A DNA stretch of 6,378 nt from Actinomycetota bacterium (GTDB lineage Bacteria > Actinomycetota > Actinomycetes > Nanopelagicales > Nanopelagicaceae): the NCBI GenBank assembly GCA_947463335.1, contig CANHRF010000061.1, positions 1 through 6,378 on the forward strand, in the 5' to 3' direction. A program made the position numbers and the translations under genes. Shown piece after piece: positions 1-6,056 of this stretch; position 1 is the first letter of the stretch; the number at the start of each line of letters is the position of its first letter. The notes under the pieces were generated by a model. It ran no database searches. It was not told the origin of the DNA and worked only from the letters and a program-made list of their open reading frames with translations.

Positions 1-216
1 ATGAAGCCAGAGATCCACCCAGAATATAAAGAGACCCAAGTAACTTGTGGTTGCGGTGAAAAGTTTCTTACCCGCTCAACAGTTGCCAGCGGATCGATCT
101 ACGTTGAAGTTTGTTCAGTCTGCCACCCGTTCTACACAGGTAAGCAGCGCATCCTAGATACTGGTGGACGCGTCGCTAAGTTCGAAGAGCGTTTCGGTAA
201 AGCAGCAGCTAAGTAG
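1..216 (+). CDS. rpmE: Large ribosomal subunit protein bL31 (L31), zinc-binding form
   Basis: This is a 71-residue ribosomal protein of the 50S subunit, where L31 bridges the large and small subunits. The N-terminus MKPEIHPEY is the normal L31 beginning, so the ATG at the first base of the window is very probably the true start, although its ribosome binding site lies outside. Cys16, Cys18, Cys38 and Cys41 form the CxC...CxxC set that marks the zinc-containing (C+) form, as opposed to the zinc-free paralogue induced under zinc limitation. The HPFYTGKQ and [13 protein letters not shown] segments are also family-typical, and the length is normal. A strong terminator follows within 10 bases, so the gene is probably the end of its own transcript rather than the head of the prfA operon. 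Confidence 0.97.
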   Translation: MKPEIHPEYKETQVTCGCGEKFLTRSTVASGSIYVEVCSVCHPFYTGKQRILDTGGRVAKFEERFGKAAAK

Positions 217-221
217 CTTTC

Positions 222-273
222 TAAAGAGACCGCATCGCAGCCGTAAAGGTTGCGGCGCGGTCTCTTTATTTTT
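222..273 (+). terminator. Intrinsic (rho-independent) terminator after rpmE
   Basis: Positions 222-233 (TAAAGAGACCGC) and 257-268 are perfect inverted complements over 12 bp. Inside them, 236-242 and 248-254 form a second 7-bp stem with one G-U pair, closing a 5-base loop (GTAAA, 243-247). Unpaired bases (234-235 and 255-256) separate the two stems. A run of five T follows at 269-273. The element lies 6 bases after the rpmE stop and before the prfA ribosome binding site, which is the expected place for an rpmE terminator. Confidence 0.9.
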
Positions 274-300
274 ATCTTGAAAAATACTTGATCAACCAGA

Positions 301-306
301 AAGGAG
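301..306 (+). promoter_or_regulatory. Ribosome binding site of prfA
   Basis: AAGGAG lies 7 bases before the ATG at 314. It is the clearest Shine-Dalgarno sequence in the first half of the window and fixes the prfA start. Confidence 0.85.
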
Positions 307-313
307 AAGCCAA

Positions 314-1396
314 ATGAGTAACGATCGCTTCGCATCCGCCCACGAAATGGTGCGCGAATACCAAGAATTAGAGAAGCAGATGGCTGATCCTTCTATTCAC
401 GAAGATCAAGGAAAGGCGCGCCAACTTGGGCGTCGCTATGCCCAGCTTGGCCCCGTTGTCGCTGGCTTTAACGCCTGGAAATCTGCAGCAGATGATTTAG
501 AAGCGGCTAAAGAGATGGCAGCGGAAGATCCTTCATTTGCATCTGAAATACCTGCAATGGAGGCAAGCGTTGAAACTGCGGCGGATAAATTGGAAGAGCT
601 CTTATTGCCGCGCGACCCTAACGATGATCGCGATGTGATTATTGAAGTTAAGGCAGGTGCTGGTGGCGATGAATCCGCGCTCTTTGCCGGAGATTTAGTC
701 CGTATGTATCAACGTTACGCGGAAAAGCGTAATTGGAAAGTTGAGATCATTGATATGACCGAATCTGATCTCGGTGGATATAAAGATATTTCAATGGCGA
801 TTAAATCAAAGGGAACGCCAGAACCCGGAACAACTCCTTATGCGCGTTTGAAATTTGAAGGCGGAGTTCACCGCGTTCAGCGCGTACCGGAAACTGAGAG
901 CCAAGGACGCATCCACACATCGGCTGCTGGCGTATTGGTTCTGCCTGAAGCAGAAGAAGTAGATGTTGAGTTAAATATGAATGATGTTCGCGTAGATGTT
1001 TATCGCTCATCTGGCCCAGGCGGACAGTCAGTTAATACAACGGATTCTGCGGTTCGGCTGACCCACGTTCCGACCGGAATTGTTGTCTCGTGCCAGAATG
1101 AAAAGTCACAGCTGCAAAATAAAGAATCTGCGCTGCGTATTCTTCGCGCCCGCCTATTGGCTGATGCGCAAGAGAAAGCAGAAGCTGCGGCAATGGCAGA
1201 ACGTAAGAGCCAGGTCCGCACCGTAGATAGATCAGAGCGAATTCGTACCTATAACTACCCAGAAAATCGCCTGAGTGATCACCGCGTGAATTACAAATCA
1301 AATAATCTAGATTCAGTTTTAAATGGCGAACTAGATGATGTAGTTCAAGCGCTCCTCGATGCCGATAAAGCAGCGAAACTCTCTTCTACGAATTAA
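314..1396 (+). CDS. prfA: Peptide chain release factor 1 (RF1)
   Basis: RF1 reads the stop codons UAA and UAG in the ribosomal A site and triggers hydrolysis of the peptidyl-tRNA ester. The protein has 360 residues, the usual RF1 length. An N-terminal acidic helical domain covers about residues 1-105. The codon-recognition domain carries the PxT tripeptide as Pro192-Glu193-Thr194 within [17 protein letters not shown], which identifies RF1 rather than RF2 (SPF). The catalytic GGQ is Gly236-Gly237-Gln238 in [10 protein letters not shown], followed by the usual NEKSQLQNK and RSERIRTYN segments. Gln238 is the residue expected to be methylated by PrmC, encoded 22 bases downstream. The ATG is supported by a strong ribosome binding site. 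No clear promoter is visible in the short gap after the rpmE terminator. Confidence 0.98.
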   Translation: MSNDRFASAHEMVREYQELEKQMADPSIHEDQGKARQLGRRYAQLGPVVAGFNAWKSAADDLEAAKEMAAEDPSFASEIPAMEASVETAADKLEELLLPRDPNDDRDVIIEVKAGAGGDESALFAGDLVRMYQRYAEKRNWKVEIIDMTESDLGGYKDISMAIKSKGTPEPGTTPYARLKFEGGVHRVQRVPETESQGRIHTSAAGVLVLPEAEEVDVELNMNDVRVDVYRSSGPGGQSVNTTDSAVRLTHVPTGIVVSCQNEKSQLQNKESALRILRARLLADAQEKAEAAAMAERKSQVRTVDRSERIRTYNYPENRLSDHRVNYKSNNLDSVLNGELDDVVQALLDADKAAKLSSTN

Positions 1397-1418
1397 TTTG
1401 AAGATATAGCCAGAAAAA

Positions 1419-2282
1419 ATGAGCGAAATCAAGCCGTTGCTGCGTTCGGCAAAGGAAAAGCTTGCCGCATCTGATATTCAAGAAGTAGATGCTGAACATC
1501 TCTTAGCCTATGTTCTCGGAATCTCGCGGATGGATCTTCATAACGCGGTAAAGATTGAAGCAACTCTAAAAGCACTTGGTGATTTTGGCGTTATTGAAGA
1601 TACCTTCGCAAAGTTGATTTCCCGTCGTGCAGCGCACGAACCTTTGCAGTACCTAACTGGCACGGCATATTTTCGCCATCTAGAGATAGAAGTCGGTCCG
1701 GGAGTTTTGGTACCGCGCCCCGAAAGCGAGCTGCTGGTTGATGCGGTGCTTACCCACATCGCAAACTTAGAGAAGAAAACAGATGGAGAAATTTCGGTAA
1801 TTGATCTCGGTGCCGGATCGGGTGCGTTAGCGCTTGCCATCGCAACAGAAGCGCCGCGTGCGCGAGTGATTGCAGTGGAGAAGAGCCCGGAAGCGATCGA
1901 ATGGTTAAAGAAGAACGTTTCAAAGATATCCGAAAATGTACGCGTTGTTGCTGGAGATGTTTCAGAAGTACTTCCTGGCGTTAAGTGCGACATTGTTATT
2001 GCCAATCCTCCATATATTCCAAATAACCAAACCTTGCCGCGCGATGTGGCAGAACACGAGCCGCATATCGCGCTCTTTGGCGGAGCAACAGGTTTAGAAG
2101 CACCACAACTCTTTATCGAGGCAGCTGCACGGTTGTTAAAGCGCGGGGGAGTCTTGGCGATCGAACATACTGAAGAACAAGGGGCGGCCATTGATGCGCT
2201 GCTTTCGCGCGAATTTATTGACATTGCCTTGCATCAAGATTTAACTGGGCGTCCACGTTGGACATCTGCGGTGAGGAAGTAA
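1419..2282 (+). CDS. prmC: Release factor glutamine methyltransferase PrmC (HemK family)
   Basis: This cytoplasmic SAM-dependent enzyme N5-methylates the glutamine of the GGQ motif in release factors, which raises termination efficiency. The 287 residues match the family. A helical N-terminal substrate-binding domain (about 1-80, ending in EPLQYLTG at 74-81) precedes a Rossmann methyltransferase fold. The SAM-binding loop is DLGAGSG at 129-135. The diagnostic NPPY, which holds the target glutamine, is Asn196-Tyr199. PRPESE at 99-104 corresponds to the usual PRPETE, a conservative Thr-to-Ser change. The gene follows prfA by 22 bases, the common pairing of enzyme with substrate. No strong Shine-Dalgarno precedes the ATG; GAAGA at 1400-1404 is weak and rather distant, so translation may depend on prfA. 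Confidence 0.97.
   Translation: MSEIKPLLRSAKEKLAASDIQEVDAEHLLAYVLGISRMDLHNAVKIEATLKALGDFGVIEDTFAKLISRRAAHEPLQYLTGTAYFRHLEIEVGPGVLVPRPESELLVDAVLTHIANLEKKTDGEISVIDLGAGSGALALAIATEAPRARVIAVEKSPEAIEWLKKNVSKISENVRVVAGDVSEVLPGVKCDIVIANPPYIPNNQTLPRDVAEHEPHIALFGGATGLEAPQLFIEAAARLLKRGGVLAIEHTEEQGAAIDALLSREFIDIALHQDLTGRPRWTSAVRK
2273..2279 (+). promoter_or_regulatory. Ribosome binding site of the Sua5/YrdC-family gene, inside the prmC 3' end
   Basis: GAGGAAG lies in the last codons of prmC, just before TAAATG, where the prmC stop (2280-2282) abuts the next ATG (2283). This supports the start choice and suggests translational coupling. Confidence 0.7.
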
Positions 2283-2924
2283 ATGGCGCGCCACGATATT
2301 TCACAGGGCGAGTTATCTGAACATGTAGCGACGGCGGTTGCTGCACTTAAGGATGGCTATGTCATTGTCGCGCCGCTAGAAAATAGTTATGCACTAATGG
2401 CCGATGCCTTTATGCACGATGCGGTGCGTGCCATGCATGTTCTGCGCGGTGATGCTCTGGGAGTTGCGGCACAAGTTGTGATTTCTAATCGGAGCGCGAT
2501 CGATGGAATCGCGCGGAGTATTTCGCCTGAAGGCAGAACGCTGATGGAAAAATTTTGGCCGGGGCTTCTCTCTTTAAATCTCAGACCACAGGCTGGCCTT
2601 AACTGGGATTTGGGTGATGGAAATACTCTCGATTTGATTAGTGTGCGAGTTCCAAACACTAAATTTATTTTGGAAGTTCTAAAGAAATCGGGTCCGGTAG
2701 CAATTGCTAGCGCAGCGCTGGTTGGAGAAAGCGCAATAAAAGATTCGGCGGAGATTTCATTTCAAGATACTGATGTTGCTGCGATTTTTGAGGATGGGGC
2801 TCTTCCCCAAGGTGGGGCGAGTACCGTTATTGATCTCACAGGGATCAGGGCTCGCATCGTGCGCGAGGGCGCAGTCTCACTTAGCGAAATCACAGCGCTC
2901 GTACCTGATATTTCCCACCAGTAA
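2283..2924 (+). CDS. Divergent Sua5/YciO/YrdC-family protein (TsaC-like; possible L-threonylcarbamoyladenylate synthase)
   Basis: Classical members (TsaC/Sua5) use threonine, bicarbonate and ATP to make threonylcarbamoyl-AMP for t6A37 tRNA modification. The 213-residue length and several landmarks fit the family: DGYVIVAP (24-31) at the first strand, FWPG (91-94), VRVP (121-124), IASAALVG (141-148), DGG-like DGALPQGG (171-178) and STVIDLTG (180-187). The usual key residues are largely altered. PTDTVYGL reads PLENSYAL (31-38), losing both threonines. The K-x-R element appears as Arg55-Gly56-Asp57, and the SxN element as Ser143-Ala144-Ala145, losing the asparagine. The reading frame is intact and occupies the locus where actinobacteria keep sua5, so it is not an obvious pseudogene. 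Whether it still makes threonylcarbamoyl-AMP is uncertain, so no symbol is assigned. Family membership is well supported; enzymatic function is not. Confidence 0.85.
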   Translation: MARHDISQGELSEHVATAVAALKDGYVIVAPLENSYALMADAFMHDAVRAMHVLRGDALGVAAQVVISNRSAIDGIARSISPEGRTLMEKFWPGLLSLNLRPQAGLNWDLGDGNTLDLISVRVPNTKFILEVLKKSGPVAIASAALVGESAIKDSAEISFQDTDVAAIFEDGALPQGGASTVIDLTGIRARIVREGAVSLSEITALVPDISHQ

Positions 2925-2941
2925 GGCTTAGGCTTACGCGC

Positions 2942-4207
2942 ATGAGTTCAGAGACTTTTTATGGCCCAGATTTCGCGCTACTAACCCAACAAGACCCGGA
3001 TATCGCGGCGGTCTTGCTCTCTGAGCTAAAGCGCCAACAAAGTAATTTGCAGTTAATCGCATCAGAGAATTTCACATCACGCGCCGTACTTGCAGCGCTT
3101 GGTTCAACGTTGTCTAATAAATATGCCGAGGGCTATCCCGGAAAGCGTTACTACGGCGGTTGTGAAGAAGTAGATAAAGCAGAAGTAATTGCGATCGACC
3201 GCGCTAAATCACTCTTTGGGGCAGAACACGCAAATGTTCAGCCACACTCTGGAGCCAGCGCAAACGTCGCGGTTTACCAAGCATTTACCAAACCAGGAGA
3301 CACAGTTCTTGCGATGTCGCTGCCACACGGTGGCCACTTAACACACGGATCTCCAGTTAACTTCTCTGGAAAGTGGTTTAACGTTGAGTCATACGGCGTG
3401 CGCCAAGATAATGAGTTAATTGATTACGACGAGCTGCGCGATATTGCCATCCGTACCAAACCAAAGATGATCTGTTCGGGCGCAACTGCCTATCCATCTT
3501 TGATCGACTTCGAAAAGGTTCGCGCTATCTGCGATGAAGTCGGTGCGATTATGTGGGTGGATGCAGCTCACTTCATCGGTCTGGTTGCGGGCAAGGCAAT
3601 TCCTTCTCCGGTTCCGTATGCAGATGTCGTCTCATTTACAACACATAAAGTTTTGCGCGGACCACGCGGTGGAATGATCTTGGCTAAAGCAGAACACGCT
3701 GCAGCAATTGATAAGGCAGTCTTCCCGGGTATGCAGGGTGGACCAATCATGTCAGCAGTTGCTGGCAAGGCGATCGCCCTGGCCGAATGTGCAACACCTG
3801 CTTATCAAAAGTATGCGAAGGATGTAATTGTTAACGCTAAAGCACTTGCCGCCGCCCTTGAAGCAGAAGGTATGCGCGCAGTGTCAGGCGGCACAGAGAC
3901 TCACTTAGCGCTGATGGATATTCGCGCTACAGGGGTAACTGGAAAAGTCGCTGATGAGCGTTGTGGTTTAGCCGGAATTGTTATGAATAAGAACTCGATT
4001 CCTTACGATCCAGAGAAGCCAGGAATTACAAGTGGTATTCGCGTGGGCACGCCAGCAACAACCACCCAAGGTATGGGAGTTGCAGAGATGAAGACGATCG
4101 CCTCATTTATTGCACGCGCAATTAAGACAGACGATGCAAATACCTTGGCTGCAATCAAAAACGAAGTACACGCACTTACTGCGCGCTTCCCAATTTACAC
4201 AGCATAG
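2942..4207 (+). CDS. glyA: Serine hydroxymethyltransferase
   Basis: This PLP-dependent cytoplasmic enzyme interconverts serine plus tetrahydrofolate with glycine plus 5,10-methylene-tetrahydrofolate, the main source of one-carbon units. The 421 residues are a normal bacterial length. Signatures in order are LIASENF (38-44), NKYAEGYPGKRYYGG (59-73), PHGGHLTHGSPVNFSG (128-143), VDAAH (Asp207 and His210 near the PLP ring), SFTTHKVLRGPRGG with Schiff-base Lys236, and SGIRVGTPA with substrate-carboxylate Arg367. No key residue is missing. The ATG is 17 bases after the previous stop. Only a weak TTAGG (2928-2932) precedes it, inside a tandem GGCTTA pair, so initiation may rely on coupling. The place between the Sua5-family gene and wecA matches my recollection of the Streptomyces arrangement. 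Confidence 0.98.
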   Translation: MSSETFYGPDFALLTQQDPDIAAVLLSELKRQQSNLQLIASENFTSRAVLAALGSTLSNKYAEGYPGKRYYGGCEEVDKAEVIAIDRAKSLFGAEHANVQPHSGASANVAVYQAFTKPGDTVLAMSLPHGGHLTHGSPVNFSGKWFNVESYGVRQDNELIDYDELRDIAIRTKPKMICSGATAYPSLIDFEKVRAICDEVGAIMWVDAAHFIGLVAGKAIPSPVPYADVVSFTTHKVLRGPRGGMILAKAEHAAAIDKAVFPGMQGGPIMSAVAGKAIALAECATPAYQKYAKDVIVNAKALAAALEAEGMRAVSGGTETHLALMDIRATGVTGKVADERCGLAGIVMNKNSIPYDPEKPGITSGIRVGTPATTTQGMGVAEMKTIASFIARAIKTDDANTLAAIKNEVHALTARFPIYTA

Positions 4208-4219
4208 GTAAGTCGTCGA

Positions 4220-5323
4220 ATGCGCGAGTACTTAGTCACTCTTCTGTTAGCAGCAGCTCTGTGCTACATCATTACTCCGCTGGTCCGTAAATGGGCGCTC
4301 CACTTTGGCGCCGTTGCTCAAATTCGTAAGCGCGATATCCACGTTGTACCAACGCCGCGATGGGGTGGTTTGGCGATGTGGCTAGCAATGACCGCGACCT
4401 TCTTAATCGTGGGAAATCTCGAGTTAGTTGGTAAATCATTTGGCCGCGATGCCCAGGGAATTTTCTTAGCTGGCACATTCTTGGTTCTACTAGGAATGCT
4501 CGATGATAAATATGAATTAGATGCGATAACGAAGTTAGCCGGACAGGCTTTGGCCGCAGGGATATTGCTGCTTTACGGAATCCAAATTCTCTGGTTGCCG
4601 ATTAACGGCGTAACAATGTTGCATCCAAGTGTTGGCCAATTGCTTACTGTGCTGATAGTTCTCGTGACGATTAATGCTGTTAACTTTATAGATGGCTTAG
4701 ATGGCTTAGCTGCAGGAATTGTGGCGATTTCAGGCGCAGCGTTCTTCGCCTTTGCTTATTTATTGGCAGTGGTTTACGGCTTTAACCGTGCAGGTGCGCC
4801 ATCTCTTATCACTGCGATCGCAATCGGTGTTTGCCTAGGTTTCTTGCCCCACAATTCTCATCCCGCCCGAATCTTTATGGGGGATTCCGGCTCAATGTTC
4901 TTAGGTTTAATGCTCGCCGCTTCAGCAATAACTTTGACTGGTCAAGTAGATCCAAATGCCATCAGCGAAGAAAAGTTGGGGCCTGCGCTGCTGCCACTGC
5001 TCCTGCCATTTGCAGTTCTAGCAATTCCACTTGCAGATTTAACCCTGGCCATCTTTCGAAGAATTCGCGCCGGTCGCTCTCCATTTTCATCAGATAAAGA
5101 ACATCTGCACCATCGGATTATGCGCGCAGGAAATACTCAGGTTCGAACAGCGGTAATAATGTATTTATGGACGGCAACGATCGCATTCCCAGTTAGCGTT
5201 TCCGCTTTTGCGCCTTTGTGGGTGTCGGCAATTTTTGCTGGAGCGATGTTGGCATTTACAATCTTCTTCAGTCGCGGAAAGTCAAAGTCTTACCGAAGCT
5301 TAGAGAGCGCAGAGAATGTCTAA
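4220..5323 (+). CDS. wecA: Undecaprenyl (polyprenyl)-phosphate sugar-1-phosphate transferase, WecA/Rfe type (MraY-like family)
   Basis: The family moves a sugar-1-phosphate, typically GlcNAc-1-P from UDP-GlcNAc, onto a polyprenyl phosphate in the cytoplasmic membrane. This is the first step of linker or polysaccharide synthesis. The 367-residue protein is strongly hydrophobic with about ten or eleven predicted membrane helices. Family motifs are present: Asp95-Asp96 in GMLDDKYELD, NFIDGLDGLAAG (155-166, Asp158 and Asp161), HPARIFMGDSGSMFLG (214-229, Asp222) and the cytoplasmic histidine motif DKEHLHHR (292-299). The histidine motif and locus favour WecA/Rfe over MraY, and in mycobacteria the wecA/rfe gene sits just before the ATP synthase operon. 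The exact sugar and downstream polymer cannot be read from the sequence. A weak AGG (4206-4208) precedes the ATG, 12 bases after glyA. The C-terminus overlaps the next gene by 8 bases. Confidence 0.93.
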   Translation: MREYLVTLLLAAALCYIITPLVRKWALHFGAVAQIRKRDIHVVPTPRWGGLAMWLAMTATFLIVGNLELVGKSFGRDAQGIFLAGTFLVLLGMLDDKYELDAITKLAGQALAAGILLLYGIQILWLPINGVTMLHPSVGQLLTVLIVLVTINAVNFIDGLDGLAAGIVAISGAAFFAFAYLLAVVYGFNRAGAPSLITAIAIGVCLGFLPHNSHPARIFMGDSGSMFLGLMLAASAITLTGQVDPNAISEEKLGPALLPLLLPFAVLAIPLADLTLAIFRRIRAGRSPFSSDKEHLHHRIMRAGNTQVRTAVIMYLWTATIAFPVSVSAFAPLWVSAIFAGAMLAFTIFFSRGKSKSYRSLESAENV

Positions 5324-5747
5324 AGAAAAATCTAACGAATCACAACTCTTACGTGGTGCGATCGTTCCAACGCTATTAGCCGGCGCAATATCAATTGCAC
5401 TCTTCTCAGCGCTTCGCGGTTTGAGTGGTTTTTATGGCGCTTTACTTGCTCAATTCATCGTCGCGATTTACTTTGTTGTTCATATCGTGGTTTCAAGGTT
5501 CTCACGCAACCTTGATCCGATAAGTACTATGGCGATGGCGATGACTTCCTACTTTGCAAAATTGGTTTTCCTCGGCCTCTTCTTATGGGCGCTCGGAAAG
5601 TACACAGATCGTGAAGTAATCGACCGTTTCAGCTTTGGAATCTCCGCCTGCGCTATTACGGCGGCTTGGCTAGGCGGAGAAGTAGCGAGTTACTTCAAAC
5701 TCAAAACTCATCTACCATTGCCAACACAAGACAACAGGGGGTCCTAA
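5316..5747 (+). CDS. atpI: Four-helix membrane protein, AtpI-like (ATP synthase protein I-like)
   Basis: This 143-residue protein has a short charged N-terminus and four hydrophobic segments at about residues 13-33, 38-60, 72-94 and 105-127, ending in a polar tail. The segment AKLVFLGLFLWALG (81-94), the AWLGGEVASYFKLK stretch (117-130) and the position just upstream of atpB fit the poorly conserved AtpI/UncI-like proteins. Actinobacteria encode one at this site (Rv1303 type). Such proteins are thought to assist assembly or stability of the c-ring and sit in the cytoplasmic membrane. The ATG overlaps the wecA stop within ATGTCTAA (5316-5323), which indicates translational coupling; only a partial GAGAG (5303-5307) precedes it. 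Identification rests on topology and context more than on residues, so it could be annotated as hypothetical elsewhere. Confidence 0.75.
   Translation: MSKEKSNESQLLRGAIVPTLLAGAISIALFSALRGLSGFYGALLAQFIVAIYFVVHIVVSRFSRNLDPISTMAMAMTSYFAKLVFLGLFLWALGKYTDREVIDRFSFGISACAITAAWLGGEVASYFKLKTHLPLPTQDNRGS
5736..5741 (+). promoter_or_regulatory. Ribosome binding site of the AtpZ-like gene
   Basis: AGGGGG lies 6 bases before a GTG start (5748-5750) that directly follows the stop codon of the AtpI-like gene. This purine run supports GTG as the start despite the lack of a gap between the genes. Confidence 0.75.
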
Positions 5748-5951
5748 GTGAGCAACAGCAGCCATAACCGGCGTGATGAGAATGCAGTTTGGACAATCTT
5801 TGGTTACCTCTTATCTGGCCTGCTCTTTTGGGGCGGGGTCGGTTACGCGGCTGATAAATGGCTGGGAACGAGTTATCTGACCCTGGTTGGGCTACTGGTG
5901 GGCATGGGTGGAGCGCTCTATCTCGTATGGCTCCGCTTCGGCAGAGAGTGA
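5748..5951 (+). CDS. atpZ: Two-helix AtpZ/AtpI-family protein (F0F1 ATPase accessory subunit)
   Basis: This 67-residue protein has two membrane helices at about residues 14-34 and 41-62, with a polar N-terminus and a basic C-terminus (RFGRE). The pattern GYLLSGLLFWGGVGYAADKWLG followed by a glycine-rich second helix (VGLLVGMGGALYLVW) is typical of the AtpZ family (putative F0F1-ATPase subunit). In alkaliphilic Bacillus, AtpZ works with AtpI in ATP synthase assembly and divalent cation supply. Here it follows an AtpI-like gene without a gap and precedes atpB, so an accessory role in F0 is the natural inference. It starts with GTG supported by AGGGGG. Its length is at the short end of the family but appears complete. 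Confidence 0.82.
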   Translation: MSNSSHNRRDENAVWTIFGYLLSGLLFWGGVGYAADKWLGTSYLTLVGLLVGMGGALYLVWLRFGRE

Positions 5952-5954
5952 CCA

Positions 5955-6045
5955 GCCCCACGCTATTTGGGGCGAATTTGGGTTTCACAAGTTGAGCCCT
6001 TTGCCCATAAGGTTGCTCCAAAACAGCCCGGCAAATAGAAACCCA
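5955..6045 (+). promoter_or_regulatory. Intercistronic leader of atpB with hairpin potential
   Basis: The 105-base gap between atpZ and atpB is the longest spacer in the window. It holds a perfect 6-bp hairpin (GCCCCA 5955-5960 with TGGGGC 5968-5973, 7-base loop). It then holds a larger nested structure: TGGGTTTC (5979-5986) pairs with GAAACCCA (6038-6045), enclosing a bulged hairpin from 5992 to 6021 (TTGAGC-CCTT pairing with AAGG and GCTC-C-AA around the loop TGCCCAT). No T-run follows either, so these are not classic terminators. The outer helix ends 2 bases before the atpB GGAG. The role (processing, mRNA stability or translational control of atpB) is inferred only; pairings were found by eye. 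Confidence 0.4.
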
Positions 6046-6047
6046 TT

Positions 6048-6051
6048 GGAG
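6048..6051 (+). promoter_or_regulatory. Ribosome binding site of atpB
   Basis: GGAG lies 5 bases before the GTG at 6057. It decides the start, because an in-frame TAG at 6036-6038 leaves no room for a conventional upstream start codon. Confidence 0.75.
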
Positions 6052-6056
6052 TTCGC

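Noticed and set aside
192..194. RF1 anticodon tripeptide reads PET rather than PAT or PVT (residue numbers within RF1)
   Set aside because: The middle position of PxT is variable, and PET is found in other bacterial RF1 proteins such as those of Firmicutes, so it is not unusual.
1538..2224. Long minus-strand open frame (228 codons) antisense to prmC
   Set aside because: It lies wholly inside a convincing prmC, its translation is rich in Ser, Ala and Pro with no recognisable motif, and no good start context was seen. It is a shadow of codon usage on the other strand.
4691..4708. Tandem repeat of GATGGCTTA
   Set aside because: It encodes the conserved DGLDGL motif of the WecA/MraY family, so protein sequence constraint explains it.
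4831..5097. Plus-strand 88-codon frame inside wecA
   Set aside because: It overlaps the strongly supported MGDSGS-containing region of wecA in a different frame, and the Ser/Arg/Asn-rich product resembles no family.
5955..5973. GC-rich hairpin after atpZ as a terminator
   Set aside because: The stem is only 6 bp and is followed by GAATTTGGG, not a T-run. Termination there would cut off the ATP synthase genes.
6013..6041. Possible promoter before atpB (TTGCTC, 17-base spacer, TAGAAA)
   Set aside because: Both boxes match consensus poorly, the -10 lacks the final T usual in actinobacteria, and a start there would fall too close to the ribosome binding site.
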